This document shows, in pieces, positions 55,289 to 63,299 of a DNA stretch of 63,299 nt. The position numbers and the translations under genes are program-made. Each line of letters starts with the position of its first letter. Within the stretch, counting starts at the first letter, position 1. The notes beneath the pieces are model-generated. The model saw only the letters and a list, made by a program, of their open reading frames with translations, did no database searches and was not told where the DNA came from. Source of the stretch: JAIQFL01 sp035295745 (GTDB lineage: Bacteria > Acidobacteriota > Terriglobia > Bryobacterales > Bryobacteraceae); the NCBI GenBank assembly GCA_035295745.1, contig DATGIL010000031.1:1-63299 (forward strand), written 5' to 3'.

Positions 55289-56881
55289 TCACGCCTGGCC
55301 GACTCTGACCTGCTTGCCTGCCCAATAGGTCTCGCGCAACTGGCGTTTGAGAATCTTCCCGGTGCCCGTCTTCGGCAGGGGCTCCGGCGCGAAATCCACG
55401 ATGCGAGGGAGCTTGAATGCTCCGATCCGCGTGCCCAGAAACGCGATCAACTCCTCTCGATCCAGGCGTTGCTCTGGTTTGACCACCACCACCGCGGCGG
55501 GCACTTCGCCCCACTTCGGATCGGGCGCCGCCACCACGGCGCATTCCCATACCGCGGGATGCGCGCAGATCGCCTTCTCCACCTCAATCGACGAGATGTT
55601 CTCCCCGCCACTGATGATGATGTCTTTCTTGCGATCGACGATGTGGATGTAGTTCTCGGCGTCCCACACAGCCATGTCGCCGGTATGCAGCCAATCGCCG
55701 CTCATCACCGCGCGAGTCGCTTCGGGCTCCTTGAAGTAGCCGTCCATCACGTTGTCGCCGCGAATCACGACCTCGCCGATCGATTCCATGTCGCGCGGCA
55801 CGTCCTTCATGTGCAGGTCGACGACGCGGATTTCGCAGCCCGGCAAAGGCCATCCAGCCATCGCCATGTGACGGATCCGGTCGTCTTCATCGGCATACTG
55901 GACCGTGCCTTTGGGGCGCGCGGAAGTGGCTACGGGACAGGTCTCGGTGAGCCCATAGCCGGCTACCACCTTGCAGCCGAACGCCTTCTCCATCTGTGCG
56001 ATCAGCTCAGGCGCCGCCGCCGCGCCCCCGATATGAATCTCGCGCAGAGTGGAGGTGTCGAACTTACCGAGTTGCGGGCAGTTCAGGAGCGAGTTAGCCA
56101 TCGTCGGAACCAGCGACATGGCGGTGGCTGCTTCCTCCTGGATAGTCCGGAGAACGAACGCCGGTTCGAAGCGCCGGACCATCACCTGTTTGAGTCCGTT
56201 CAGCACCGAGGTTTGCGGCCGTCCCCACCCATTGGCGTGAAATAGCGGAATGGTGTGCAGTTCCACGGCGGTATCGTCGTGGTTGAAAGTGCCGCCGACC
56301 GCCAGCGCGTGCAGATACAGCGTACGATGCGAGAGCATGACGCCTTTCGGATTCCCCGTGCTGCCGCTGGTGTAAAACAACTCCGCAATCTCGTCTTCCT
56401 GAAAAGACGACAGCTCCGGGCGATCGATTCTGCCTCGCGAGAGCAACTCCTCGTACGTGAAATCCGCCAGCGGCGACGGCCCATCGATCGACACCCAACG
56501 CTGGATCGTAGGACAGGCCTCGCGAAGCTGTTCCACGTGCGGTGTGAAATCGGTCTCGAACACCAGCATGCGCGCCTCGGCGTGATTCAGGATCGCGATC
56601 AGCTCCGACGCCTGAAGCCGCACGTTGAGCGGCATGACGACGGCGCGCACCATCGGCGGACCGTAGTAGCCTTCGAGCAACTGGTGGTTGTTGAAGCTGA
56701 GAAAGGCGACGCGGTCTCCCGTCTGAATGCCTTCCGCCAGCAGGCCCGCGGCCAGGCGCTCGCAGCGTTCTCCATATTGCTCGTAGGTGAACCGGCAACC
56801 TCCGGACACCACCCCAATCTTGGATCCGTACAGATCGACTCCGCGATAAAGACAGCGAATCGGCGTTAACGGCAGCTTCAT
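55289..56881 (-). CDS. Medium/long-chain acyl-CoA ligase (AMP-binding)
   Basis: ATG at 56881 (purine-rich GAGAGGG upstream; an in-frame start seven codons earlier is less likely) gives 530 residues. ANL-superfamily motifs: FYTSGSTGNPKGVMLSHRTL (P-loop), GYGLTETCPVATS, YFKEPEATRAVMSGDWLHTGD with the adenylation Asp, and the hinge DRKKDIIISGGENIS and the catalytic Lys near the end (GKILKRQLRE). It activates fatty acids to acyl-CoA in the cytosol. It is the third gene of the beta-oxidation operon, 23 bp after the acyl-CoA dehydrogenase. Confidence 0.92.
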   Translation of the reverse strand: MKLPLTPIRCLYRGVDLYGSKIGVVSGGCRFTYEQYGERCERLAAGLLAEGIQTGDRVAFLSFNNHQLLEGYYGPPMVRAVVMPLNVRLQASELIAILNHAEARMLVFETDFTPHVEQLREACPTIQRWVSIDGPSPLADFTYEELLSRGRIDRPELSSFQEDEIAELFYTSGSTGNPKGVMLSHRTLYLHALAVGGTFNHDDTAVELHTIPLFHANGWGRPQTSVLNGLKQVMVRRFEPAFVLRTIQEEAATAMSLVPTMANSLLNCPQLGKFDTSTLREIHIGGAAAAPELIAQMEKAFGCKVVAGYGLTETCPVATSARPKGTVQYADEDDRIRHMAMAGWPLPGCEIRVVDLHMKDVPRDMESIGEVVIRGDNVMDGYFKEPEATRAVMSGDWLHTGDMAVWDAENYIHIVDRKKDIIISGGENISSIEVEKAICAHPAVWECAVVAAPDPKWGEVPAAVVVVKPEQRLDREELIAFLGTRIGAFKLPRIVDFAPEPLPKTGTGKILKRQLRETYWAGKQVRVGQA

Positions 56882-56904
56882 GGTGCCCTCTCCAGCTCTC
56901 AACC

Positions 56905-58677
56905 TTAGACGAGATAGCGCTCGCTCTGCAACAGGCGGCGTGCAATTCGGCGCCGCAATTCGATCGCGTCGACCGGTTCATACGACGCCAGGCGGTGCAA
57001 GCGATCGAGCGCACCAGGCGCGGGAGCCGCAGCCAGAACATTGCGCGCGGCAATCTCGATTCGCCCCATGGCGTCGCGCAGCAGGACCGCCGTAAAATCG
57101 CCGGAACTGGTCGTCGCTCCGTCACGGTCGCGGCTCGCAACCCTGCCCTGCTGTAACAACTTGCGGGAGCGAAGCAGGGCGGACTCCATGACGTATGTAT
57201 CGATCATCATGTCGGCCAGGTACATCAGAATCTCCTGCTGCTTCTCGAGACTGCCCGGATACTTTTGATGGGCCGCGGCGAGACTCATCAGCACGATCTT
57301 CTTCGCGTTTGCAACGAGGCGGCTCTCTTCGTCCGCGGAGCCTTCGGCCGTACCGTTTTCGAGCGCGGCATTCGCCGAAGCCAGCAGCGCGAGTTGACCG
57401 CGAGCATCGCGCTTCAGCAGCATCGAGGGAATGAGCAGGCGATTGATCTCGTTGGTGCCTTCGAAGATGCGGTTGATGCGGGAATCGCGATAGGCGCGCT
57501 CGACTGCGTAGTCCTGGTGGAAGCCGTAGCCGCCGTGAATCTGAACTCCTTCATCCACCACGTAATCCAGCACCTCGGAGCAGAAGACCTTCACAATGGA
57601 ACACTCGGTGGCGAACTCCTCCACGGCGCGCAGCAAGGTTTGCGAGGCGTTGGGCTGGTCCCACGAAAAGCCGCGCAGACGGCTCTCCACCAACCCGACC
57701 GATCGCCAGACGATCGATTCCGCGGCATAGATGCGAATCGCCATCTCGGCGAGTTTGTGCTGGATCGCGCCGAACTCCGCGATCGGCGAGGAGAACGCCT
57801 TCCGCTCCTTGGCATATTTCAGGCATGTGGCGAGCACCTTCTTGGCGCCGCCTACCGTGCCCGGCCCCAGCTTGAGCCGTCCGAGATTCAGAACGTTGAG
57901 CGCGATGATGTGGCCGCGTCCGATTTCGCCGAGCACATTCTCCACGGGAACCGGCACATTGTCGAAGAAGAGCGCCGTGGTGGAACTGCCCTTGATGCCC
58001 ATCTTCTGCTCTTCGGCGCCGCTCTTCACGCCGAAACCGCGCTCTACCAGGAACGCCGTGAACTTCTCCCCGCCCACTTTGGCGAAGACCGTGAACAGAT
58101 CGGCCGCGCCGCCGTTGGTGATCCACATCTTCTGACCATTCAGAATGTAATGTTTGCCGTCCGCCGAGAGGTCCGCGCGCGTGCGGGCGGCCAGCGCATC
58201 CGACCCCGCGTGCGGCTCGGTGAGCGCGTAGGCGGCGAGCATTTCGACATTCGCGAGTTTGGGAAGGTATTTGGCCTTCTGCTGCTCGTTGCCGAAGAAC
58301 AAGAGCGGCAGCGTACCAATCCCCACATGCGCCGATTGCCAGCCCGACCAGGAGGCATCTCCCGCAAAGTGCTCGGCGGCCACCATCATGGCGGTGATGT
58401 CGAGTTCCATCCCGCCGAATTTTTCGGGAATCATGATGGCGGTCAGGCCCAGATCGGCAGCTTTGCGCACGATGGCGAGCGCTACGCCCGGCTCATGATG
58501 CAGCACGGCTTCGCGATGGGGCTCGACTTCCTTGGCCCAAAATTCATCTACCGTGCGGGCAATCGCGAGGTGCTCCTCGCTGAGATCTTCCGCGGTGAAC
58601 ACATCGTCGGGGACGCGCTCTTCAATCAGAAATGAGCCGCCGCTGACGATGGGAAGGGTGGTGGTCGCCGTTGCCAT
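56905..58677 (-). CDS. Acyl-CoA dehydrogenase (FadE/VLCAD-like)
   Basis: A 590-residue flavoprotein of the long form also seen in Bacillus FadE. Flavin and substrate motifs: YALTEPHAGSDALAARTRA (150-168), KMWITNGGAADLFTVFAK, and the catalytic Glu406 in RIFEGTNEINR. A C-terminal ~150-residue extension (about 440-590) holds helices as in VLCAD. It makes 2-enoyl-CoA from acyl-CoA, giving electrons to ETF, which is not encoded here. It starts 5 bp after the FadN/FadJ-like gene. Confidence 0.93.
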   Translation of the reverse strand: MATATTTLPIVSGGSFLIEERVPDDVFTAEDLSEEHLAIARTVDEFWAKEVEPHREAVLHHEPGVALAIVRKAADLGLTAIMIPEKFGGMELDITAMMVAAEHFAGDASWSGWQSAHVGIGTLPLLFFGNEQQKAKYLPKLANVEMLAAYALTEPHAGSDALAARTRADLSADGKHYILNGQKMWITNGGAADLFTVFAKVGGEKFTAFLVERGFGVKSGAEEQKMGIKGSSTTALFFDNVPVPVENVLGEIGRGHIIALNVLNLGRLKLGPGTVGGAKKVLATCLKYAKERKAFSSPIAEFGAIQHKLAEMAIRIYAAESIVWRSVGLVESRLRGFSWDQPNASQTLLRAVEEFATECSIVKVFCSEVLDYVVDEGVQIHGGYGFHQDYAVERAYRDSRINRIFEGTNEINRLLIPSMLLKRDARGQLALLASANAALENGTAEGSADEESRLVANAKKIVLMSLAAAHQKYPGSLEKQQEILMYLADMMIDTYVMESALLRSRKLLQQGRVASRDRDGATTSSGDFTAVLLRDAMGRIEIAARNVLAAAPAPGALDRLHRLASYEPVDAIELRRRIARRLLQSERYLV

Positions 58678-58682
58678 ATCGT

Positions 58683-60809
58683 TTATGCTCCTGCTGCCGA
58701 TTCCTTTTGCCGGTCGAGGCCCGAGAAGCTACCGCCGCTTTCCGCCAACTGCCGCAGCAGCGGCGCGACCGGCCAAAGATCGTCTCCGTGAATTTTGCGA
58801 AACTCTTCGATGCGCTCCAGCACTGAGGGCAATCCGACGGTGTCAGCGTAAAACATCGGGCCGCCGCGCCACGCTGGGAAAGCGTACCCGTTCAGATACA
58901 CCACGTCGATATCCGCGGCTCGCAGCGCGATGCCTTCACCCAGCAGGTGCGCACCCTCGTTCACCAGCGCGAAGAGGCATCGATCGACGATTTCGTTTTG
59001 CGTGACGGAGCGTTGTTCGATGCCGGCCTCGCGCGCAGCGTCGGCGATCAGCGCGGCGGTTTCCGGATCGTGGGAAGGCTGGCGATTCTCGTCGTACATC
59101 GACCAGCCACGACCGGTCTTCTGCCCGAAGCGTCCCATTTCGCAGAGGCGGTCGGACACCAGCGGTACCCGCACGCCGGGCTTCTCGAGGTGCCTGAATT
59201 CCTTGCGGATGCGCCAGCCGACATCCAGTCCGGCGAGGTCGCTCATCGCCAGCGGTCCCATGGCCATGCCGAAATCGTAGAGCGCCTGGTTGACGTCTTC
59301 GACGCTCGCGCCTTCTTCCACCAGGAACTGTGCCTCGCGCAGATACGGCGAGAGCATGCGATTCCCAATGAATCCGCGGGCATTGCCGGCGATCACGCCC
59401 ACCTTGTTCAACTTCCGCGCCAGCGCCATGGAGGTCGCCAATACCTCCTTGCTGGTGGCTTTCCCGCGCACGATCTCGAGCAGGCGCATGACGTTTGCCG
59501 GGCTGAAATAGTGGTGGCCGAGGACCATCTCGGGCCGATTGGTGGCCGACGCGATTTCGTCGATATCCAGGTAAGACGTGTTCGACGCCAGGATGCAGCC
59601 GGGCTTGGCGATCGCGTCAATTTCGGCGAATACCTGCTTTTTGAGCGCCATCCCTTCGAAGACCGCCTCGGCGATGATATCGGCCTGGTCGAATCCGTCG
59701 TAGGTGAGTTGTGGAGTGATCAAGGCGAGACGCTGGTCCATCGCGGCCTGCGAGAGCTTGCCCTTCTTAACGGTGTTGGCGTAGTTCTTGCGGATGGTCG
59801 CCATGCCGCGGTCGAGGGCCTCCTGGCTGGTCTCCTTCAAGTTCACCGGGATTCCGGCGTTCGCATAGTTCATGGTGATGCCGCCACCCATGGTTCCCGC
59901 CCCGATGACCGCGGCGCGCCGGATCTCGGAGACCGGCGAGTCCTTGGGAATGCCCGGAATCTTCGAGACGCCGCGCTCGGCGAAAAAGGCGTGAATCAGC
60001 GACTTCGACTGGCTGGAGTAGAGGCACTGGCCGAACAGTTCCGCTTCGTAGACGCAACCCGCTTCGAACGACAGCCTGGTGGCGGACTCCACCGCATCGA
60101 TTGCGGCGAGTGGCGCCGACTGCCCGCGCCGCACTTTGCCTGCCTGCTGGCGCGCTCGTTCGAAGATGGCCGGGTCGGCGCCCTGCAGCTTCTCGTTGCG
60201 TTCACGCACTTTGGTGTGGGGGCGAGTGGCGGCTTCGCGGGCGAAGGCGATGGAGCCAGTAAGCAGGTCGCCTTCGATCACGGCGTCGACGATTCCACAG
60301 GCGAGCGCGTCTCGCGCACTGATCGGCTCGCCGAAAGCGCACATCTCGACTGCCTTGGCGAGACCCGCGAGGCGAGGGAGGCGCTGCGTGCCGGCGGCTC
60401 CCGGAATAATGCCGAGTTTGACCTCGGGCTGCCCCACCTGCGCCGAAGGCGAAATCACCCGGTAATGGCCGGACATGGCGACCTCCATGCCGCCGCCGAA
60501 CGCCGTGCCGTGAATCGCCATGACCACCGGCTTGGCGCAGTCCTCGATTTCGTTTAAGAGAGGATGCAGGCTGATGCGCGGCTTCTCTCCGCTCACCACT
60601 TTTCCGAACTCGCGAATGTCGGCGCCGGCGATGAAGGTGCGGCCTCCTCCGATGACGACGATAGCGGTTACCGCAGGATCGGCCGCGGCGGCCTCGATCG
60701 CCGCGCGGATGCCTTCGGGCACTCCGGGGCTGAGCGCGTTGACTGGAGGATTGGAGATCGTGATGATGGATACGGAATCTTGGACTGCGGAGGAAACGAG
60801 TTCAGGCAT
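58683..60809 (-). CDS. Enoyl-CoA hydratase/3-hydroxyacyl-CoA dehydrogenase (FadJ/FadN-like)
   Basis: A 708-residue bifunctional enzyme. The N-terminal crotonase domain (1-190) has FIAGADIREFGK, IHGTAFGGGMEVAMSGHYRV and PEVKLGIIPGAAGTQRLPRL. After a linker comes the NAD-binding domain (from about 305: VIGAGTMGGGITMNYANAGI), the catalytic His in GHHYFSPANVMRLLEIV, and the C-terminal dimer domain (RMLSPYLREAQFLVEEGAS). It catalyses hydration and oxidation in fatty-acid beta-oxidation. It is the first gene of the operon; a TetR-type palindrome lies 17 bp upstream. No thiolase gene follows. Confidence 0.93.
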   Translation of the reverse strand: MPELVSSAVQDSVSIITISNPPVNALSPGVPEGIRAAIEAAAADPAVTAIVVIGGGRTFIAGADIREFGKVVSGEKPRISLHPLLNEIEDCAKPVVMAIHGTAFGGGMEVAMSGHYRVISPSAQVGQPEVKLGIIPGAAGTQRLPRLAGLAKAVEMCAFGEPISARDALACGIVDAVIEGDLLTGSIAFAREAATRPHTKVRERNEKLQGADPAIFERARQQAGKVRRGQSAPLAAIDAVESATRLSFEAGCVYEAELFGQCLYSSQSKSLIHAFFAERGVSKIPGIPKDSPVSEIRRAAVIGAGTMGGGITMNYANAGIPVNLKETSQEALDRGMATIRKNYANTVKKGKLSQAAMDQRLALITPQLTYDGFDQADIIAEAVFEGMALKKQVFAEIDAIAKPGCILASNTSYLDIDEIASATNRPEMVLGHHYFSPANVMRLLEIVRGKATSKEVLATSMALARKLNKVGVIAGNARGFIGNRMLSPYLREAQFLVEEGASVEDVNQALYDFGMAMGPLAMSDLAGLDVGWRIRKEFRHLEKPGVRVPLVSDRLCEMGRFGQKTGRGWSMYDENRQPSHDPETAALIADAAREAGIEQRSVTQNEIVDRCLFALVNEGAHLLGEGIALRAADIDVVYLNGYAFPAWRGGPMFYADTVGLPSVLERIEEFRKIHGDDLWPVAPLLRQLAESGGSFSGLDRQKESAAGA

Positions 60810-60825
60810 GGCCGCCAGACAGTCT

Positions 60826-60839
60826 ACCGACCGGAAGGT
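60826..60839. promoter_or_regulatory. TetR-type site upstream of the beta-oxidation operon
   Basis: ACCGACCGGAAGGT shares its first eight and last three bases with the palindrome at 54215-54228. It sits 17-30 bp before the ATG of the operon's first gene, so a bound repressor would block transcription. Weak as a palindrome by itself. Confidence 0.45.
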
Positions 60840-60983
60840 AAATCTGTCAATGGCGCGAGGATCTTGACAACTTCAGACGGGATCATCGGGAGCCGTTTTG
60901 ACAGGTTTCCGTAGCCAATCGGCACGTTCCGGCGTCTAATCTCGTAGGTAGGGTATACTTTGCATAATAAGGACGGTTCCCGA

Positions 60984-62618
60984 ATGGCCCAGCCGAGGCG
61001 AGCATTCTTCGTTTTCCCGTTGATAGTACTGGGTTTTGCGTTATTGGGCGGCTTTTATGGGCCGAAGGTTCAGGTATTCGCAGCGTCGGTCGATACGGAT
61101 CCGAATCCGGAGGCGGAGACCCTTTCCTACGACCGGAATCTGGTCGACACAGTCACCAAAGCGTATGCACTGGTGGAACGGAACTTCGCCGAGCCGGTGA
61201 ATGCCGATAAGGCGATCTACCGGGGCGCCATTCCGGGGATGCTGCGGACGCTCGATCCGCACTCCAACTTTTTCGACCCCAAAGACTACCGCGCACTGAT
61301 CGAGGAACAAAAGGGAACTTACTTCGGCGTGGGGATGCAGGTCGCCTCGCGCAATGGAAAGACGGTAGTGATCGCGCCTTTCCCGGGATCGCCAGCCTAT
61401 AAGATCGGTCTGCGGCCCGGCGACATCATCGTATCGGTGAACGACAAGCCTACCGAGAACTTGAACGTCACCGAAGTCGCCGACATCTTGAAGGGGCCGC
61501 GTGGGACGCTGGCAAAGATCGTAGTTTCGCGCGAGAGCGCCAAGGATTACCTCAGCTTCACCGTCGTCCGCGATGAAATCAGCCGGAAAAGCGTCCCCGA
61601 TGCCTTCTGGGTAAAGTCGGGAGTCGCTTATCTTAAGATTCTGCAGTTCGGAGAATCCACCGGCACGGAAATGGATGAGAACCTCCGGCGCCTGGGTGAG
61701 AACAACATCAAGGGTTTGATTCTCGATCTGCGCGGCAATCCCGGCGGCTTGCTCAATTCGGGTGTGGCCGTGGCCGATCACTTCCTGCAAAGAGGACAGT
61801 TGGTCGTTTCCCACCACGGCCGATCGAGTGCCGAGCATCCCTACTTCGCGCGTAATGGAAATCACGGCCGCGACTATCCGATCGTAGTGCTGGTGGATCG
61901 TAATTCGGCATCGGCTGCGGAAATCGTTTCCGGCGCGCTGCAGGATCACGACCGCGCCTGGATTCTGGGTGAGACGACGTTCGGAAAGGGCCTCGTGCAG
62001 ACTGTTCTGCCGATGCCCGACAGCACCGCTCTGGCGTTGACAACCGCGCATTTCTACACGCCCAGCGGCCGCCTGATCCAGCGCGATTACACCAACAAGT
62101 CGTTCTACGACTACTACTTTCATAAAGACGAGAACGCTCGTAATCTGCAAGACGTCAAGATGACCGACAGCGGCCGGACGGTTTACGGCGGCGGCGGAAT
62201 TACTCCGGATGAGAAATACACGCCTGCGAAGCTGAACAAGTTTCAGGTGGAAGTATTGCGCAAGTTCGCGCTGTTTAACTTTTCCGCGAAATACTTCGGC
62301 GCCAAGGCCGATGCCAGACTGCCGAACGGCTGGGCGCCGGATGAATCCATCGTGAACGACTTCCATCAGTTCATGTTAAAGAACGACGTCCAGTTTACCG
62401 AGGCGGAGTTCACCGAGAATCATCAGTGGATCAAGGAACAATTGAAGCGCGAAATGTACATCACGGCCTTCAGCTTCGAAGATTCCCGGCGCGTGGCCAT
62501 TGAGCAGGATCCCGAGATTGCCCAGGCGATCGACGCGCTGCCGAAGGCCAAGGCCTTGATCGAGAGCGCCAAGAAGCTATTGGTGCAGCGCGTAAATCAA
62601 CAGGATCGGCAGCCCTAA
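60984..62618 (+). CDS. S41 carboxyl-terminal processing protease with PDZ domain
   Basis: ATG at 60984 follows AAGGA by 10 bp; a TTG at 60960 is the alternative. The 544-residue protein has a signal anchor (FFVFPLIVLGFALLGGFYG), a PDZ domain (about 125-205: GPAYKIGLRPGDIIVSVNDK), and the S41 catalytic core with the Ser in RNSASAAEIVSGALQ and the Lys in TTFGKGLVQT. C-terminal helices follow. It trims or degrades envelope proteins. A -10 like TATACT (60954-60959) lies upstream without a good -35. The guaA frame begins within 5 bp of its stop. Confidence 0.9.
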   Translation: MAQPRRAFFVFPLIVLGFALLGGFYGPKVQVFAASVDTDPNPEAETLSYDRNLVDTVTKAYALVERNFAEPVNADKAIYRGAIPGMLRTLDPHSNFFDPKDYRALIEEQKGTYFGVGMQVASRNGKTVVIAPFPGSPAYKIGLRPGDIIVSVNDKPTENLNVTEVADILKGPRGTLAKIVVSRESAKDYLSFTVVRDEISRKSVPDAFWVKSGVAYLKILQFGESTGTEMDENLRRLGENNIKGLILDLRGNPGGLLNSGVAVADHFLQRGQLVVSHHGRSSAEHPYFARNGNHGRDYPIVVLVDRNSASAAEIVSGALQDHDRAWILGETTFGKGLVQTVLPMPDSTALALTTAHFYTPSGRLIQRDYTNKSFYDYYFHKDENARNLQDVKMTDSGRTVYGGGGITPDEKYTPAKLNKFQVEVLRKFALFNFSAKYFGAKADARLPNGWAPDESIVNDFHQFMLKNDVQFTEAEFTENHQWIKEQLKREMYITAFSFEDSRRVAIEQDPEIAQAIDALPKAKALIESAKKLLVQRVNQQDRQP

Positions 62619-62619
62619 C

Positions 62620-63299
62620 ATCAGCGCCTTACACCCGCAGATCACTGTCCTCGACGCGGGGGGACAATACTGCCATCTGATCGCCCGCAAGGTCCGGGAT
62701 CTGGGCGTCTACGCGGACGTTGCTCCCAGCGAGACGCCCGCATCCGCACTTGCCGGACGCAAGGGCGTGATCATCTCCGGCGGTCCCTCGAGCGTTTACG
62801 ATCCGGGCAGCCCTCTGATCGATCCCGGTATTCTCTCTTCCGGGATCCCCGTATTCGGGATCTGCTATGGCCAACAGTTAATGGCCCATCTGCTCGGTGG
62901 ATCGGTAGAGAAGGGCGACCGCGGCGAATATGGATTTGCGCAGCTCAGCATTTGCGCGCCAGACACCATCTTCCGGGGGCTCGAGAACCGCCAGCAGGTG
63001 TGGATGAGCCATCGGGATCTGGTGGTGAAGGCTCCATCCGGATTCGACGTTCTCGCCAGCACGGCGACGTGCGGGATTGCCGCGATGGCGTCTCCCGAGC
63101 GGCGGCTCTACGCCGTCCAGTTCCATCCCGAGGTGGCGCATACGCCGAGCGGTCGCGCGATCCTGTCCAACTTTCTCTTCGAGGTCTGCGGATGTGAGCC
63201 CGACTGGAATCCGGCGGGACAGGTTCTGGCGCTCGAAGACCAGATTCGCGCGGCGGCGGGCGATCGCAATGTGTTTTTCTTTGTCAGCGGCGGCGTGGA
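62620..63299 (+). CDS. guaA: GMP synthase (5' part; start codon non-standard or uncertain)
   Basis: The frame encodes the class I glutamine amidotransferase half: ITVLDAGGQYCHLIARKVRD, ISGGPSSVYD, nucleophile Cys in FGICYGQQLM and the His/Glu pair in QFHPEV. At the window end VFFFVSGGV begins the ATP-pyrophosphatase P-loop (SGGVDS). It makes GMP from XMP, ATP and glutamine. An in-frame TAA lies at 62593-62595 and no ATG, GTG or TTG occurs between it and the first conserved residues; the first GTG falls inside KGVIISGG, too late. ATC at 62620, just after the S41 stop, is listed only as a placeholder start. Confidence 0.85.
   Translation, partial: MSALHPQITVLDAGGQYCHLIARKVRDLGVYADVAPSETPASALAGRKGVIISGGPSSVYDPGSPLIDPGILSSGIPVFGICYGQQLMAHLLGGSVEKGDRGEYGFAQLSICAPDTIFRGLENRQQVWMSHRDLVVKAPSGFDVLASTATCGIAAMASPERRLYAVQFHPEVAHTPSGRAILSNFLFEVCGCEPDWNPAGQVLALEDQIRAAAGDRNVFFFVSGGV

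Overview
The window looks like a high-GC chromosomal segment of an acidobacterium, most likely of the Solibacter/Bryobacter group. This rests on family content, not on a database match. It has two very large Oar-like TonB-dependent receptors with a carboxypeptidase-regulatory N-terminus, two MacB-like 'ADOP' permeases (one paired with a PadR regulator), a VWFA-related acidobacterial protein, a BlaI/M56 pair with TPR and TonB-C domains, a hydroxypyruvate-isomerase-like protein, DUF4159 and a bacillithiol-type deacetylase.

Layout. 1-7.1 kb: sugar-isomerase 3' end, a STAS/transmembrane/periplasmic fusion, a GH42 beta-galactosidase cut off by a tandem repeat array, DUF4159, and an overlapping M28 peptidase/metallo-beta-lactamase pair. 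7.1-12.7 kb: a small unknown gene flanked by short inverted repeats, then an M14 carboxypeptidase overlapping a TPR Ser/Thr kinase. 13-17.1 kb: first TonB receptor, with a clear sigma70-type promoter and a direct-repeat operator candidate. 17.1-24.3 kb: decayed gene fragments, ADOP+PadR, the VWFA protein, then three broken genes. 24.3-29.3 kb: tightly overlapping operon PfkB kinase-rhomboid-glutaredoxin-bshB1, and a large unknown protein. 29.4-38.3 kb: second tandem array, phosphoesterase, DUF2238, YcaQ-like glycosylase, BlaI-M56-ADOP operon. 38.3-44 kb: hairpins and repeats, esterase, serine hydrolase, alpha-galactosidase. 44-50.7 kb: an unknown HExxH protein, ArsR/SRPBCC, hybrid histidine kinase, a CmcI-like protein with an export signal. 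50.8-60.9 kb: second TonB receptor, TetR regulator, and a beta-oxidation operon (FadN/FadJ-like, acyl-CoA dehydrogenase, acyl-CoA ligase). 60.9-63.3 kb: S41 protease and the 5' part of guaA.

The genes suggest a polymer and peptide scavenger (glycosidases, M14/M28/S41 peptidases, esterase, TonB uptake) with fatty-acid oxidation under a likely TetR regulator. The most unusual signal is in the intergenic DNA. One family is a ~100-bp repeat, in two tandem arrays plus solo cores, with terminal inverted repeats. The other is a double-hairpin element whose stems differ by compensatory changes between copies. Both recur between genes, mostly at 3' ends, and one array sits exactly where GH42 is truncated. 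Around them are at least six decayed gene fragments, so the segment seems to have been reshaped by insertion and deletion.
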